A DNA stretch of 64,000 nucleotides, taken from an uncultured Pirellula sp. (GTDB taxonomy: Bacteria; Planctomycetota; Planctomycetia; Pirellulales; Pirellulaceae). Both the position numbers and the translations under genes were made by a program. Positions 53,723 to 63,312 of the stretch are shown here, piece by piece; within the stretch, counting starts at the first letter, position 1; each line of letters begins with the position of its first letter. Under the pieces are notes generated by a model. That model ran no database searches, was not told the DNA's origin, and saw only the letters and a program-made list of their open reading frames with translations. The stretch spans positions 62,001 to 126,000 of the forward strand of contig CAIOHR010000096.1 of the NCBI GenBank assembly GCA_903858115.1, read 5' to 3'.

Positions 53723-55420
53723 TCACTTTCCCGTTCGATCATCCGTTGCTGCCACCGCGCGATCCACGACTTTCCGCAATCTACTACTAATGTCTCGTTC
53801 CGAAAAAATGGTAAAGGAATATTCACGAGACGAACATATGGCCTTCTGATGTCGCTGCTGTATCAGCTTACTTGATGCTGCTTCGATGGATTCAGACTCC
53901 TCATGGATATTCGCGTGAATCTTGGTGCGAAGCGAAGCCATCCGATCGTGCCACTCGGCTTTCGCATGCCCGCTCGGGATATTCGCAATCAACGATTTGT
54001 GTTCCGACCATAAACTCTGTGCCGCCGGAGATCGCAAATCCAAGAATCTTTCGGGCGACGAGCGAAGCCATCGAAGCTGATCGTTCAATTTTCTTTCGTC
54101 GAGTTCGACTGGGCCTGCAGGCTCCACTAGTGGCAAATGAAGTGTCGCCGATGCAACGATCATCTTTGGTGGTGTTACGCCCCATAAACGGCAAGCGATC
54201 TCGTCGGTCACAGAATCATACAATCCGCCTCCAACACCATGCACGAACAAATCGCTGAGAACAAAACGTAGAAACAAAGTCGTCATCAACGCGCGTGGTC
54301 GAATGCAAATCCCCTGTTGGCACCATTCGTTCCACGCTTGATGACACCTCCCCGTGTCGATATCGAGTGCGAGATCGTCGGGAACACGCAGTAGTATCGA
54401 TGCATCCTGCGATGGTGAGTTTGATAGATAGCTTCCTCGGGCGGATTGCGAAAACCACAGCTTGCTCCGATAGTGATCTTTCAGAATCTCTGATTCTGCA
54501 CACCTGGCACGATAAATCCAAAACGGCATCTCAACCCAACCGGCTTGCGATTGAAGTTCAGGAACCGGTTGGGCCGCGTTTCGAATTTTGCGTCGACGGC
54601 GAAACTCGTCTCGGCTAAGGTTGTATGCATCAATCAGTCTGGTCGATTCACTAAGGCATCGAAAAACAAATTCTCCGAAAGCAGAACGTTCACAGAGTTG
54701 ACTCATGCGGACTTCGCTATTCTCGATGCCGCACGATAATTCCACGCTTCGTCTCAAAAGGGAGAATGCATCTCCGACAGATTTGTTAGTCGAAATGCAA
54801 CGCTCCAATACGGAAAACCTAGTGGACAGGATGGGCTCCCAGCCTTGCGAGATACAGTCTTGCTCCACGGAATTCACTACATCCTGCCAATCTGGAAGCA
54901 TTGATGGTTCGAGATAGGTTGACTGCCAAGGAAGCGGAGGATGCGCCAAGCTTCGAAACGGAAGGACGTTGTTTCTTACGACGAATTTTCCCGCTTTTTC
55001 GTAGATCGTTTTGATCGTGTCTGCTTTTGCTAAATCATGATCAATGATGACATGCAATGGCTGGCAGGCAGATCCGTTTGCAGAAAGCTTTTGAGAAATG
55101 CCTGCGAGAAGATAATTCTTGAACCACACACCTGGATGAAACAACTCCGGCTGATGTCCACCAACCAACCAACGCTTCGGCTTCGTTGCCGTCGTTTTTC
55201 TTGATGTACTCGTATCTAAATAACCACACCAATTTTCAAATTTTTGCGACTCTTCGAGAGCCTCTATCCTCGCTAGAACTCTCAAGTCTTGCAGCCAGCG
55301 CGGCGAGTCGACCTGAAGTCCTAGATTATAAGACAGAAGCCCGTCGGCCGGTTCCGACAATGGATACAACAGGTGTGAATTGTTGTTTCTTGGGACAATG
55401 AAAGATTTATTGGTAGACAC
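53723..55420 (-). CDS. Uncharacterised protein, weakly BshC-like
   Basis: 565 residues, GTG start, soluble. Noted segments are RWLVGGHQPELFHPGVWFKN with PLHVIIDHDLAKADTIKT, and near the C-terminus FVHGVGGGLYDSVTDEI with ASATLHLPL. GGHQPELFHPGVWFKN followed by a DHD-type sequence resembles the TGQQ-x-GLxxGPLYxxYK plus EDHD arrangement of BshC, the putative cysteine-adding enzyme of bacillithiol synthesis. The likeness is distant. It is 30 bases downstream of a GT2 gene on the same strand; BshA would be a GT4 enzyme, so this is not a bsh operon. Confidence 0.65.
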   Translation of the reverse strand: MSTNKSFIVPRNNNSHLLYPLSEPADGLLSYNLGLQVDSPRWLQDLRVLARIEALEESQKFENWCGYLDTSTSRKTTATKPKRWLVGGHQPELFHPGVWFKNYLLAGISQKLSANGSACQPLHVIIDHDLAKADTIKTIYEKAGKFVVRNNVLPFRSLAHPPLPWQSTYLEPSMLPDWQDVVNSVEQDCISQGWEPILSTRFSVLERCISTNKSVGDAFSLLRRSVELSCGIENSEVRMSQLCERSAFGEFVFRCLSESTRLIDAYNLSRDEFRRRRKIRNAAQPVPELQSQAGWVEMPFWIYRARCAESEILKDHYRSKLWFSQSARGSYLSNSPSQDASILLRVPDDLALDIDTGRCHQAWNEWCQQGICIRPRALMTTLFLRFVLSDLFVHGVGGGLYDSVTDEIACRLWGVTPPKMIVASATLHLPLVEPAGPVELDERKLNDQLRWLRSSPERFLDLRSPAAQSLWSEHKSLIANIPSGHAKAEWHDRMASLRTKIHANIHEESESIEAASSKLIQQRHQKAICSSREYSFTIFSERDISSRLRKVVDRAVAATDDRTGK

Positions 55421-55450
55421 GAGTAGATGGTATCAGCGACAGCATCGATG

Positions 55451-56200
55451 TTAACATTCGCCAGAACATATGGCAGGAGCATGTGGCAAACTATACCCTC
55501 GATCCTTCATCGCCTGGATACTGTCGTCAATGACTCGGTTGTAGTAGGCCAAACGAACGGAGCCATCGTCCAATGCCCCACCAAACGAACGCGATTCATC
55601 CAAATAAATCAACGGAACCGGTACCTCCAAAATAGACAGACCGATCATCGCCGCTTGGGTCCAAAGCTCAAGCGGCATCGCGTAGCCGTCAACGGTAATT
55701 TCCAAGTGTCGCAGGGCTTCGGTTCGATAGGCTTTGAATCCGCAGAATGTATCGGTCAAGTTCCAATGGAAAAGATCATTGATTCTCTTGGTCACCTGTT
55801 TGTTGATAAACAGCCTCTGTGCAGGTGGAACGCTGTCGCCGTCGTACTGCTTCAAATACCGTGAGCCCGAAACGATATCGACGTTATGACAAGCCGAATA
55901 AAAGCGAGGCAACCGCTTTGGCTGATGCTGTCCATCGCAGTCCAAAGTGACGATTGTCTCGTACCCCTCTTCGATCGCGTATTGAAACGCGGTCCGTAGC
56001 GCTGCGCCATAGCCTTGGTTCTGCTCGTGATGCAGAACGGAGATATCTCTGCGCGAGTCCAGGATCTCGCGAGTCCCGTCACTCGAACCATCGTTCACCA
56101 CCAAGACATGCGGCGCATATTTCGATACTTCGTCGAGAACCTGACCAACGTATCCCACCTCGTTATACACGGGCAATGCGGCTAACCACTTTTTTGTCAT
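55451..56200 (-). CDS. Family 2 glycosyltransferase
   Basis: 249 residues of GT2, dolichol-phosphate-mannose-synthase/undecaprenyl-phosphate-sugar-transferase style. The GT-A motifs are LAALPVYNEVGYVGQVLDEV, VLVVNDGSSDGTRE, NQGYGAALRTAF and the metal-binding TLDCDGQHQP, then IVSGSRYL and DTFCGFKAY. No C-terminal membrane segment is present, so it is a soluble or peripheral enzyme. Donor and acceptor cannot be told. It probably shares a transcript with the BshC-like gene. Confidence 0.9.
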   Translation of the reverse strand: MTKKWLAALPVYNEVGYVGQVLDEVSKYAPHVLVVNDGSSDGTREILDSRRDISVLHHEQNQGYGAALRTAFQYAIEEGYETIVTLDCDGQHQPKRLPRFYSACHNVDIVSGSRYLKQYDGDSVPPAQRLFINKQVTKRINDLFHWNLTDTFCGFKAYRTEALRHLEITVDGYAMPLELWTQAAMIGLSILEVPVPLIYLDESRSFGGALDDGSVRLAYYNRVIDDSIQAMKDRGYSLPHAPAICSGEC

Positions 56201-56527
56201 GATCGATCTTCATGTGCGGAAGTTATAGTGCGAAAAAATCAGGCACTTTCCAGATGAAAATTTATGCAAACTTCCACCCAGGCATTGTAGATCCCACCCC
56301 CCATAGGTCAACGATTCCATTTACTGAATGTAGAGTGGCTTTCTCCCAGCCACAATCGTCAGAACCGCTACAACCCTTACATTGGCTGCAATTCAGCTCG
56401 CATAAGCTCGCTAGGCCACAGATCTTGCCAACTTTCGATGGCGAACTCTTTTCATGGGGTACAGTTTGCTGGGCAGTAAAACTCTGCCGCTCATTCTCAT
56501 TACTCCTATCTTTTTGGCGGGACGGAC
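56201..56527. other. Intergenic region, no gene seen
   Basis: 327 bases between the GT2 gene (minus) and the small conserved protein (plus), so it should hold two divergent promoters. I saw no clear hairpin, repeat or -35/-10 pair. An open frame at 56212-56586 has no recognisable protein content and overlaps the next gene in another frame. Confidence 0.4.
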
Positions 56528-56878
56528 ATGGCAAAATCAGAAATCGCAGGATCAGAAATCGTCACTTTGGATCGACGCACACGTGATCGCCGAGTCGCTG
56601 ACCCAGCTGATTCGAAGCTAAAGTCCATTATCGCAAATGAACGACGCAAGAACAAAGTACAACGCCGACGCCAAATCGATCCAACGACCTGCGAGCGTGA
56701 CTATTCTGGCGACGAAGTTGAATTCATGCGAGCTCTAGAGCAATACAAACGTACGAGCGGTCGCATGTTCCCAACCTGCAGTGAGATCCTCGAAGTTGTC
56801 CGTTCTCTCGGCTATGCTCGCGTGGCTCCATCCATGAATAGTGAAACACAAGAGACTACTGAAACAACGCTTTCGTGA
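56528..56878 (+). CDS. Small conserved planctomycete-type protein
   Basis: 116 residues, ATG preceded by GGGACGG. Basic N-terminal half with [30 protein letters not shown], followed by [35 protein letters not shown]. The last part is the most characteristic: it looks like a short helical DNA- or protein-binding unit, and I recall similar unassigned proteins in planctomycetes. Two Cys are not enough for a zinc site. It is convergent with ftsY and overlaps its end by 23 bases. Function unknown. Confidence 0.65.
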   Translation: MAKSEIAGSEIVTLDRRTRDRRVADPADSKLKSIIANERRKNKVQRRRQIDPTTCERDYSGDEVEFMRALEQYKRTSGRMFPTCSEILEVVRSLGYARVAPSMNSETQETTETTLS

Positions 56879-57899
56879 ACTCCTCTGGATTGAAGATCGC
56901 TAAATCTTCTAACCGCTCGCCCAATCCAACAAACTTCACCGGTAGTCCAAATTGCTCCGCGATAGGAACAATCACGCCTCCTTTTGCACTACCGTCGAGC
57001 TTCGCAAGCACTATACCGGTACAGCCAGCCGCTTGCGAAAACCCCTTCGCTTGACTGATGGCGTTCTGCCCGGCCGTCGCATCGAGTACCAGCAGAACTT
57101 CGTGTGGTGCTCCCTCGATCTGTTTTGCGATCACGCGCTTGATCTTTTCGAGTTCTTGCATCAAGTTGTTTTGCGTTTGCAATCGACCGGCGGTATCAAT
57201 GATACAAACATCGTAGTTTTCGGCGATCGCTTTTTGCAATGTTCGATACGCTACGCTTCCTGGATCGGAACCATGCTCTCCGAGCACGATGTCGCAACCG
57301 ATTCGATCTGACCAAATCTTGAGTTGTTCTACCGCAGCAGCTCGAAAAGTATCACCAGCACCCAACAGTACTTTATTGCGATGACGCGTTAGTCGATACG
57401 CTAACTTTGCAATCGACGTCGTCTTTCCTGACCCATTGACGCCAACAACCAAGATACAAGTCGGTCCACTGTCCGCAAACTTGAGAGGGGCTTTCTTGTT
57501 CTTTAGCGCTGTACCAATCTCGTTCCGAATAATCTCTAGGACATTCTCCATCTCGATTTTTCGAGCGCGGTACTGGTCATAGATGGAATCTTTGATCTTT
57601 GTGGCCATGGCATTGCCCATGTCCGTGCGAACCAAAATCGCATACAGTTCGCTCAAAAACTCATCATCAACCAATCGTCCTTCCGCAGTCCAAAGATCGC
57701 GAATGTCTGTTTTGAGTAGCTCGTTCGTTTTGGTCAGTACGCGACGCCACCAACTCGTTTTATTGGATGGATCCGGCGTCTCCGAAGTGTCCGCGGATTC
57801 AGCAGACGGGTCGTCGAAAAGTTCACTCGGCTCGATCGATGATTCTTCGGATGAATTAGGAGTGTTCGTCTCTTCGCGTTTTCGCTTCCAAAAAACCAT
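56856..57899 (-). CDS. ftsY: Signal recognition particle receptor FtsY
   Basis: 347 residues. An acidic Ser/Glu-rich A domain (about 8-48) is followed by the N domain and the SRP GTPase G domain: G1 [20 protein letters not shown] (151-170), [13 protein letters not shown]3 [24 protein letters not shown] and G4 [11 protein letters not shown]. It docks ribosome-nascent-chain-SRP complexes at the membrane. Its A domain is short for a Gram-negative. Its partner ffh is not in the window. Confidence 0.97.
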   Translation of the reverse strand: MVFWKRKREETNTPNSSEESSIEPSELFDDPSAESADTSETPDPSNKTSWWRRVLTKTNELLKTDIRDLWTAEGRLVDDEFLSELYAILVRTDMGNAMATKIKDSIYDQYRARKIEMENVLEIIRNEIGTALKNKKAPLKFADSGPTCILVVGVNGSGKTTSIAKLAYRLTRHRNKVLLGAGDTFRAAAVEQLKIWSDRIGCDIVLGEHGSDPGSVAYRTLQKAIAENYDVCIIDTAGRLQTQNNLMQELEKIKRVIAKQIEGAPHEVLLVLDATAGQNAISQAKGFSQAAGCTGIVLAKLDGSAKGGVIVPIAEQFGLPVKFVGLGERLEDLAIFNPEEFTKALFQ

Positions 57900-58021
57900 T
57901 CGTGATCGTCGTCGCCTATAGATTGAATCTAGGATTTGCGCGGATCGTTTCTTTTGACCAGCGCCTCACAATTTCCCGACTGATTGTTACGGAGATGTGG
58001 TGGGATTGATACGGCAAATTG

Positions 58022-59494
58022 CTAATCGAGACTGACCGTGACCGTTTTACACTCGGTGTAAGCCTTGAGGCCTTCTTCACCTAACTCCCGACCTTGGCCA
58101 CTCATTTTGAAACCGCCGAATGGAGCCGCCGCATCGAACACGTCGTAGCAGTTCACCCAAACAGTTCCCGCACGTACCCGTTTCGCAAACTCATGAGCAT
58201 TCGACACGTTACGTGTCCAAATGGCCGCAGCTAAACCATAGAACGTGTTGTTAGCCCGCCGAATGAGATCCTCCCAATCGTCGAAGGTAAGGATGGACAT
58301 CACCGGCCCAAATATCTCGTCCTGTGCGATCGCCATCGAGTCTGAAACGCCATCGAAGACGGTCGGCTGAACAAAGTATCCGCTATCTCCAACCCGGCCT
58401 CCCCCTGCAATGCAATTCGCTCCCTCGGCATTCCCTTTGTCGATGTAGCTCATGATTTTGTCAAACTGCGCCCTGTCGACTTGCGGCCCTTGTTCGGTAT
58501 CGAGCGAAAATGGATTACCCACTTTCCGGTTGTTTGCCAACTCCTTCACTTTGCTCACGAACTCTGCATGGACGCTCTTGTGAACGAAAACTCGCGAGCC
58601 TGCACAGCAACACTGACCTTGGTTCAAGAACAGACCGATATACGAACCCTTGGCCGCGCGGTCCAGGTCCGCATCTGCAAGCACCACATTTGGGCTTTTG
58701 CCCCCAAGCTCGAACGTGAGTCGCTTCAATGTGTCCGCTGCTTCGCGCATGATGATCTGAGCCGTTCGATGCTCTCCGGTAAATGCGATCTTGTCGACTC
58801 CAGGATGCTTTACCACGGACGCTCCAGCGGTCGGACCATAACCAGGAACGATATTGATGACTCCGTCCGGAATCCCAGCTTCCTTGGCCAACTGCGCCAT
58901 GCGTAAACACGTTAATGGAGTCTGTTCGGCAGGCTTCATTACAATCGTGCAACCGGCTGCCAATGCAGGTCCCCACTTCCATGCGGTCATCAACATCGGA
59001 AAATTCCATGGAATAATCTGACCTGCAACCCCAACCGGTTCACGGCGAGTGTACGTGAAGTAATTGCCGCGAATGGGAATCGTCGAACCATGAATCTTAT
59101 CCGCGTAGCCGGCATAATATCGAATACAATCGATCACCAAAGGTAAGTCGGCATGACGAGACTCACGAATCGGTTTGCCGTTGTCTAATGTTTCCAACGC
59201 GGCTAACTCATCCACTTCTGCTTCGATGAGATCGGCGAGCCGGTACATACAGCGCCCCCGATCGCGTGCATCCATCCGGTTCCAAGGTCCGCTCTCCAAT
59301 GCACGGCGGGCTGCCTTGACTGCGGCATCGACATCGGCAGCGTCCCCCTCCGCTACTTCGCATATAACCGCCTCGGTTGCTGGATTCACAGTCGCAAATG
59401 TTTTGCCCGAGACAGCGGACCTCCACTGTCCATCAATAAAGCACTCCGTATGCTGGATTTTGGGAGGGTGAATGGTCTCTGCGACTGTAGCCAT
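58022..59494 (-). CDS. Aldehyde dehydrogenase (NAD-dependent family)
   Basis: 490 residues, full length. ALDH superfamily motifs: [44 protein letters not shown] with the general-base Glu near 261, and [14 protein letters not shown] with catalytic Cys near 297. [10 protein letters not shown] and [19 protein letters not shown] also fit. The closest pattern is retinal/acetaldehyde/betaine-aldehyde type (class 1/2). It stands as a single gene between the lipoprotein (95 bases upstream) and ftsY. Confidence 0.93.
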   Translation of the reverse strand: MATVAETIHPPKIQHTECFIDGQWRSAVSGKTFATVNPATEAVICEVAEGDAADVDAAVKAARRALESGPWNRMDARDRGRCMYRLADLIEAEVDELAALETLDNGKPIRESRHADLPLVIDCIRYYAGYADKIHGSTIPIRGNYFTYTRREPVGVAGQIIPWNFPMLMTAWKWGPALAAGCTIVMKPAEQTPLTCLRMAQLAKEAGIPDGVINIVPGYGPTAGASVVKHPGVDKIAFTGEHRTAQIIMREAADTLKRLTFELGGKSPNVVLADADLDRAAKGSYIGLFLNQGQCCCAGSRVFVHKSVHAEFVSKVKELANNRKVGNPFSLDTEQGPQVDRAQFDKIMSYIDKGNAEGANCIAGGGRVGDSGYFVQPTVFDGVSDSMAIAQDEIFGPVMSILTFDDWEDLIRRANNTFYGLAAAIWTRNVSNAHEFAKRVRAGTVWVNCYDVFDAAAPFGGFKMSGQGRELGEEGLKAYTECKTVTVSLD

Positions 59495-59588
59495 AGTGAA
59501 ACTCCAAGAGAGGGAATCGTTGCTCGAAGATAAGCCTTCGAATGGCTATGAGCTTAACGGTTTCAAAACCGCATTTCTAGACCGCAGA

Positions 59589-60089
59589 CTACCTCTTATT
59601 GATCGGACGCCATTGGGGCGATCGGTTCGGGTCTCCAACGAGATCCATGTCGTCGCGTGATGATGCAAATACACCAGCCGTTCCAGGAGTTCGGTCTGGC
59701 AACCCGCCTCGCTCGAAATCTTCGAATCGTGAAGCCGCCGAACGACTCGAATTGTTGCGAGATAGTTTGCTGTCGGATTCAAGCGAATCGCCAATCATCA
59801 ATCGCGAACCACCACTAGATGAGTTGCTCTTGGATCGATTGCCGACGAGGTTTTGCCGCGCAAGCACTTTCTCGCTCTCGGCAAGCCTCTCTTCGAGAAG
59901 CTGGTTTTTGGAAGCAAGCTCATCGGCACGTTTCTTTTGGGCCCGAAACTCTCCCAAAAGCCTATCACTGTCTATTTGGAATTGACGAGCTTGCTGACTC
60001 CCGGGCCAACGTTGGCATCCAGCGCCGAAGACACACACCAAAAGCAACAACATTCCATGGACGAATCGATATGCAGCTTGAGACTGCAT
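59589..60089 (-). CDS. Coiled-coil lipoprotein, unknown function
   Basis: About 166 residues from ATG 60089; the open frame goes to 60122. A lipoprotein signal, MLLLLVCVFGAGC, gives a lipobox with Cys at about residue 25. The mature part has a coiled-coil, roughly residues 40-80 (FRAQKKRADELASKNQLLEERLAESEKVLARQ). The rest is a Ser/Gly/Arg/Asp-rich disordered tail ending RPINKR. No family recognised. The following ALDH gene is 95 bases downstream. Confidence 0.65.
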   Translation of the reverse strand: MQSQAAYRFVHGMLLLLVCVFGAGCQRWPGSQQARQFQIDSDRLLGEFRAQKKRADELASKNQLLEERLAESEKVLARQNLVGNRSKSNSSSGGSRLMIGDSLESDSKLSRNNSSRSAASRFEDFERGGLPDRTPGTAGVFASSRDDMDLVGDPNRSPQWRPINKR

Positions 60090-60219
60090 TTGCACAGATG
60101 TCTGATGGAACTGGAGTGACATAGAATAAACTGAAACTCAAAGGCTCACGCGAGCAACGACGGACTCAGCTTTGATCAATATCATTTTTCGGGCGGCGAC
60201 GAAAGATCAGTCTATTTTT

Positions 60220-60684
60220 CTATTTCGTCAAAATATCTTTTCGGCGCGAAAATCGTTCCTTAAAACGGACGATCATGGCGGTAGCTTCCGCAAAATCAGG
60301 TTTCGCTGCATCCAATTGAGAAATCAGAGAGTCCAGCTTGTCGATGAAGGCGACCAAATCCCTGTCCAGATCCACTACTTCCTTCAGTTTCTTTTCGTCA
60401 ATGCGATTGCTCTCGAACCACGACGAATATCCTTCTGTGGCGGAGCGCAATTTCGATTGCATCAACTCGATCTGTATGCGAAGCGTTTCCGATCCCTTGA
60501 TCGCATCGAAATTTGCCTTTTCGACAAACGGGACCGCAAACGACTGCAACAACTTCTTGGATTCCTGAAGCCTTTCCACCAAATAGCGACGCAGTGCTAA
60601 ATCATCATCGCGCCGCCGTTGCTCGGAAAAGTAAGAGCCAAACCCGGGGATTAGTTTATCGAGGCTAGTTGAATCCAGAGTCAT
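60220..60684 (-). CDS. Helical protein of unknown function in the ACP cluster
   Basis: 154 residues from ATG 60684, 2 bases after the acyl carrier protein stop; a TTG at 60690 is the alternative. It is strongly charged and helical throughout (RRRDDDLALRRYLVERLQESKKLLQSF, LKEVVDLDRDLVAFIDKLDSLISQLDAAKPDF), with no Cys, no signal peptide and no known motif. Translational coupling to the ACP argues for a role together with it, for example as a partner or scaffold. Confidence 0.65.
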   Translation of the reverse strand: MTLDSTSLDKLIPGFGSYFSEQRRRDDDLALRRYLVERLQESKKLLQSFAVPFVEKANFDAIKGSETLRIQIELMQSKLRSATEGYSSWFESNRIDEKKLKEVVDLDRDLVAFIDKLDSLISQLDAAKPDFAEATAMIVRFKERFSRRKDILTK

Positions 60685-60686
60685 AA

Positions 60687-60947
60687 TCAAGCAGCGACGA
60701 TGTCGCGCATCTTCGGCTCGAGGTACTGAACTGTGCTAGACATACTCGCCAGATTCCCATACTCGTCCTCGGGAATTTGAACTCTATGGCGTTTTCGCAA
60801 TTCCATTACGATGTCCAAGAAATCCATGCTATCCAGTTCCATTTGCTCACGAAACGATTTGGCATCATCGAGGTCCGTGAGGTCCTCATCCGGAGCTATC
60901 TCACTCAAAATATCCAGGATCTCATCACGGATTTCCGCTGGTGTCAT
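60687..60947 (-). CDS. Acyl carrier protein
   Basis: 86 residues from ATG 60947; a TTG at 60956 is a poorer start because GAGGAG (60959-60964) would lie only 2 bases before it. Four-helix ACP with the phosphopantetheine site D39-S40-M41-D (ELDSMDFLDIVMEL). The chain is acidic (IAPDEDLTDLDDAKSF). It is not next to fabD, fabG or fabF of primary fatty acid synthesis, so I treat it as a dedicated ACP and give no symbol. It is followed by the helical unknown and preceded by a ketoacyl synthase. Confidence 0.92.
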   Translation of the reverse strand: MTPAEIRDEILDILSEIAPDEDLTDLDDAKSFREQMELDSMDFLDIVMELRKRHRVQIPEDEYGNLASMSSTVQYLEPKMRDIVAA

Positions 60948-61053
60948 CGAAATCAATTCTCCTCGTGGGGATTGAACGTCAAATTATCAAACTTACTAGT
61001 CATCGCCACAAACAAGGCTATTGGCCTGTGCATTTTCTCGCTTCGAAGAAACA

Positions 61054-62316
61054 CTAAGAAAAACGCCGAACGATAAGAACGGAGTTGATCCCGAGCATCC
61101 CAAACGAATTGTTCAAAATGTAATCGACACGTTTTAACTCTTTAGGCTGATTGATTACCAACCCAGGGATTGTGCACGACTCGTCAAGATTGTCCACATT
61201 TATGGTTGCATGGCAAACCCCGTCTTGAAATGCAGGTAGATTCCCCGCTAGCTCCAACGCTCCGGCAGCACCCATCGTATGGCCTATAAAGCTCTTCGTG
61301 TTGTTGAATGCGACAGTTTCGCAGCCGTCGAAAACACTCCTTAAAGCTTGAATCTCTTGAGAATCCCCACTGTTGGTACCCGTTGCATGGGTGCTAACGA
61401 TGTTGATCCGATCGGCGGTCAACCCGCCGCGGTCCAGCGCCATTTTGACGCACTGCGCCTGACGCTCTGGGTTCGGCAGAACGAAATCGGTCGCGTCGGT
61501 ATTGATCGCATACGACACGATCTCCGCCACAATGGAGGCTCCTCGGGCTTTTGCATCCGAAAGACGCTCCAAAAGATAAATACAAGCTCCTTCGGAAACG
61601 ACAATTCCGTTTCGATCGATGTCGAATGGTCGAGATGCTTTCGTTGGATCCGCGTGACTCGCCAAAGCTCCTTGAGATTTGAAGGACGCGAAGATGCCAA
61701 ATGTATGAATGCTTTCTGATACTCCACCGGCCAAAGCAAGATCGCACTCACCTAGCCGCAACATCTGAACCCCTTGGATGATGCCCGCGTTACCAGCGGC
61801 ACATGCAGCACCAATCGTGTAGTGAGGGCCCGTGATCCCCATATTCAAGGCGATTTCGCCGGCAGGATTGTTGGCAACCGTCCGCGGATTGTGATGGTGA
61901 GACCAATACGTTGTGTCATAGTCGTAAGCTTTAATCGAGTAGATTTCGTTTTCCGTCTCCACGTTGCCATGCTCGGTCACGCCGATGTAGATTCCTACAC
62001 GAGAACGGTCGACATTCGCCCAATCCAATCCGCTGCGTCGGATCGCCTCGGCCGCAGCAAAGATTCCCACCGAGCCAGCCCGCGTCCCACGACGAATGTC
62101 CTTTTTCGTCTGGTACTTGGTACCTTCGAATTCACAAACACCAGCGAACGTATCCCCAACGTACCGAATGTTGTAGTTTCGGACTCCACTCTGCCCGTTC
62201 AAAAGTGCTGCACGAAACGACTCCACATCGTTTCCGTTCGGAGAGGTTAGCCCCACTGCGGTCATTACAACGCGTTGCTCATCTGGCAATTGGCTAGTGC
62301 GATCCTGCGAGATCAT
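61054..62316 (-). CDS. Beta-ketoacyl-ACP synthase (FabF-like)
   Basis: 420 residues, a thiolase-fold condensing enzyme. The Cys-His-His triad is complete: C172 in IGAACAAGNAG, H309 in STHATGTNSGD and H345 in KSFIGHTMGAAG, with NNSFG near the C-terminus. It differs from housekeeping FabF in EHGNVETENEIYSIKAYDYDTTYWSHHHNP (about 115-143) and in starting with a short polar leader. Gene order (methyltransferase, synthase, ACP, helical protein, all minus) suggests a special acyl-chain or polyketide-like product. Confidence 0.9.
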   Translation of the reverse strand: MISQDRTSQLPDEQRVVMTAVGLTSPNGNDVESFRAALLNGQSGVRNYNIRYVGDTFAGVCEFEGTKYQTKKDIRRGTRAGSVGIFAAAEAIRRSGLDWANVDRSRVGIYIGVTEHGNVETENEIYSIKAYDYDTTYWSHHHNPRTVANNPAGEIALNMGITGPHYTIGAACAAGNAGIIQGVQMLRLGECDLALAGGVSESIHTFGIFASFKSQGALASHADPTKASRPFDIDRNGIVVSEGACIYLLERLSDAKARGASIVAEIVSYAINTDATDFVLPNPERQAQCVKMALDRGGLTADRINIVSTHATGTNSGDSQEIQALRSVFDGCETVAFNNTKSFIGHTMGAAGALELAGNLPAFQDGVCHATINVDNLDESCTIPGLVINQPKELKRVDYILNNSFGMLGINSVLIVRRFS

Positions 62317-62452
62317 GCATTCTTCTTTGCTTATTGAATCGAAAAACCTGGGAGAAAGAAACTACCCGCAAGCACTCATCTTTTCAAGTAGCAAGTTTCC
62401 TAGTTTGCGTTTTGCAACTCCGACCGGCGACCCGTCGCGTTGGGGAAAACTA

Positions 62453-63232
62453 CTACTGTCGCTTGAGAATGTAAACAACGTCTTCCGTGGTGCCGTCCAC
62501 TTCTACCGGAGCGTCGATGTCATAACTGAAGTCATAACATTCTTCTACTTTCCACTCTGGGACTTTCTTGATCATACTGGCAAATTGACGATACGTGTAA
62601 CTCCTCAACTCTAAACAATCGTCGATACGCATCGGACCGGTCGGACGATAGATATCGAACCGCAAATTGTAACGCTCCATTCTGCCAGCCCGGTCCTTGT
62701 CCCGTGGCCACATCGAAGTATTGATGACGAGATTGCCCCTTCTCGCACTCCACTTTTCTTCATCCGTTTGCGGACCTTCCAACGGAGTTAAATGGAACCC
62801 TAGAGCGTAAATCCCACCCGGCCGTATCGCGGCCGCCATGGCTCGAAAATGCGCTACCGACTGCTTTTCTGTTGCCAAATGGCGGAACGAGTTGATCGTA
62901 TTGAAAGCTGCGTCGAACGGCTTCTTCACCTGAAAATCACACATGTCGGCTACGAATGCACTCTTCGGTAAGCCATGTCGAGCCAATCGCTTGTTGCAAA
63001 ACTCGATGGCCTTTTCGTTCAGGTCCAAGCCGGCCGCTTGATACCCCCCTTTGGCCATTCGATACAACAATCTCCCAGTTCCACACGCTGGCTCCAAGAC
63101 TCGCTTTGTTTTCTTGTCGACGTGTTTTTCAAACGCTGCTTTGAGAAACTTGAACTCCGCGACCCAATCGCTCGCGAAGATCAAATCGTAGTAAACGGGA
63201 TGGTTGTAAATGCTGTCGACGACGGTGTCCAA
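62453..63232 (-). CDS. Class I SAM-dependent methyltransferase
   Basis: 259 residues. SAM-binding motif I is RVLEPACGTGRLLYRMAKGGYQAAGLDLNEKAIEF, and AFNTINSFRHL is the motif II/III region. The C-terminal half (TSMWPRDKDRAGRMERYNLRFDIYRP) is family-specific and may define the acceptor. It lies 136 bases upstream of the ketoacyl synthase on the same strand, so both could belong to one pathway. Acceptor unknown. Confidence 0.85.
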   Translation of the reverse strand: MDTVVDSIYNHPVYYDLIFASDWVAEFKFLKAAFEKHVDKKTKRVLEPACGTGRLLYRMAKGGYQAAGLDLNEKAIEFCNKRLARHGLPKSAFVADMCDFQVKKPFDAAFNTINSFRHLATEKQSVAHFRAMAAAIRPGGIYALGFHLTPLEGPQTDEEKWSARRGNLVINTSMWPRDKDRAGRMERYNLRFDIYRPTGPMRIDDCLELRSYTYRQFASMIKKVPEWKVEECYDFSYDIDAPVEVDGTTEDVVYILKRQ

Positions 63233-63312
63233 GACTTTGCTCCAAAAAAATGAGAAGACCGAATCCTACCACCAAGCCTTTGCTAGCAAAAGTAGAAGGG
63301 CCACGCGAAGCA

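Noticed and set aside
53723-56200. Bacillithiol (bsh) operon
   Set aside because: The glycosyltransferase is GT2, not GT4 BshA; no BshB deacetylase is present; BshC similarity is weak.
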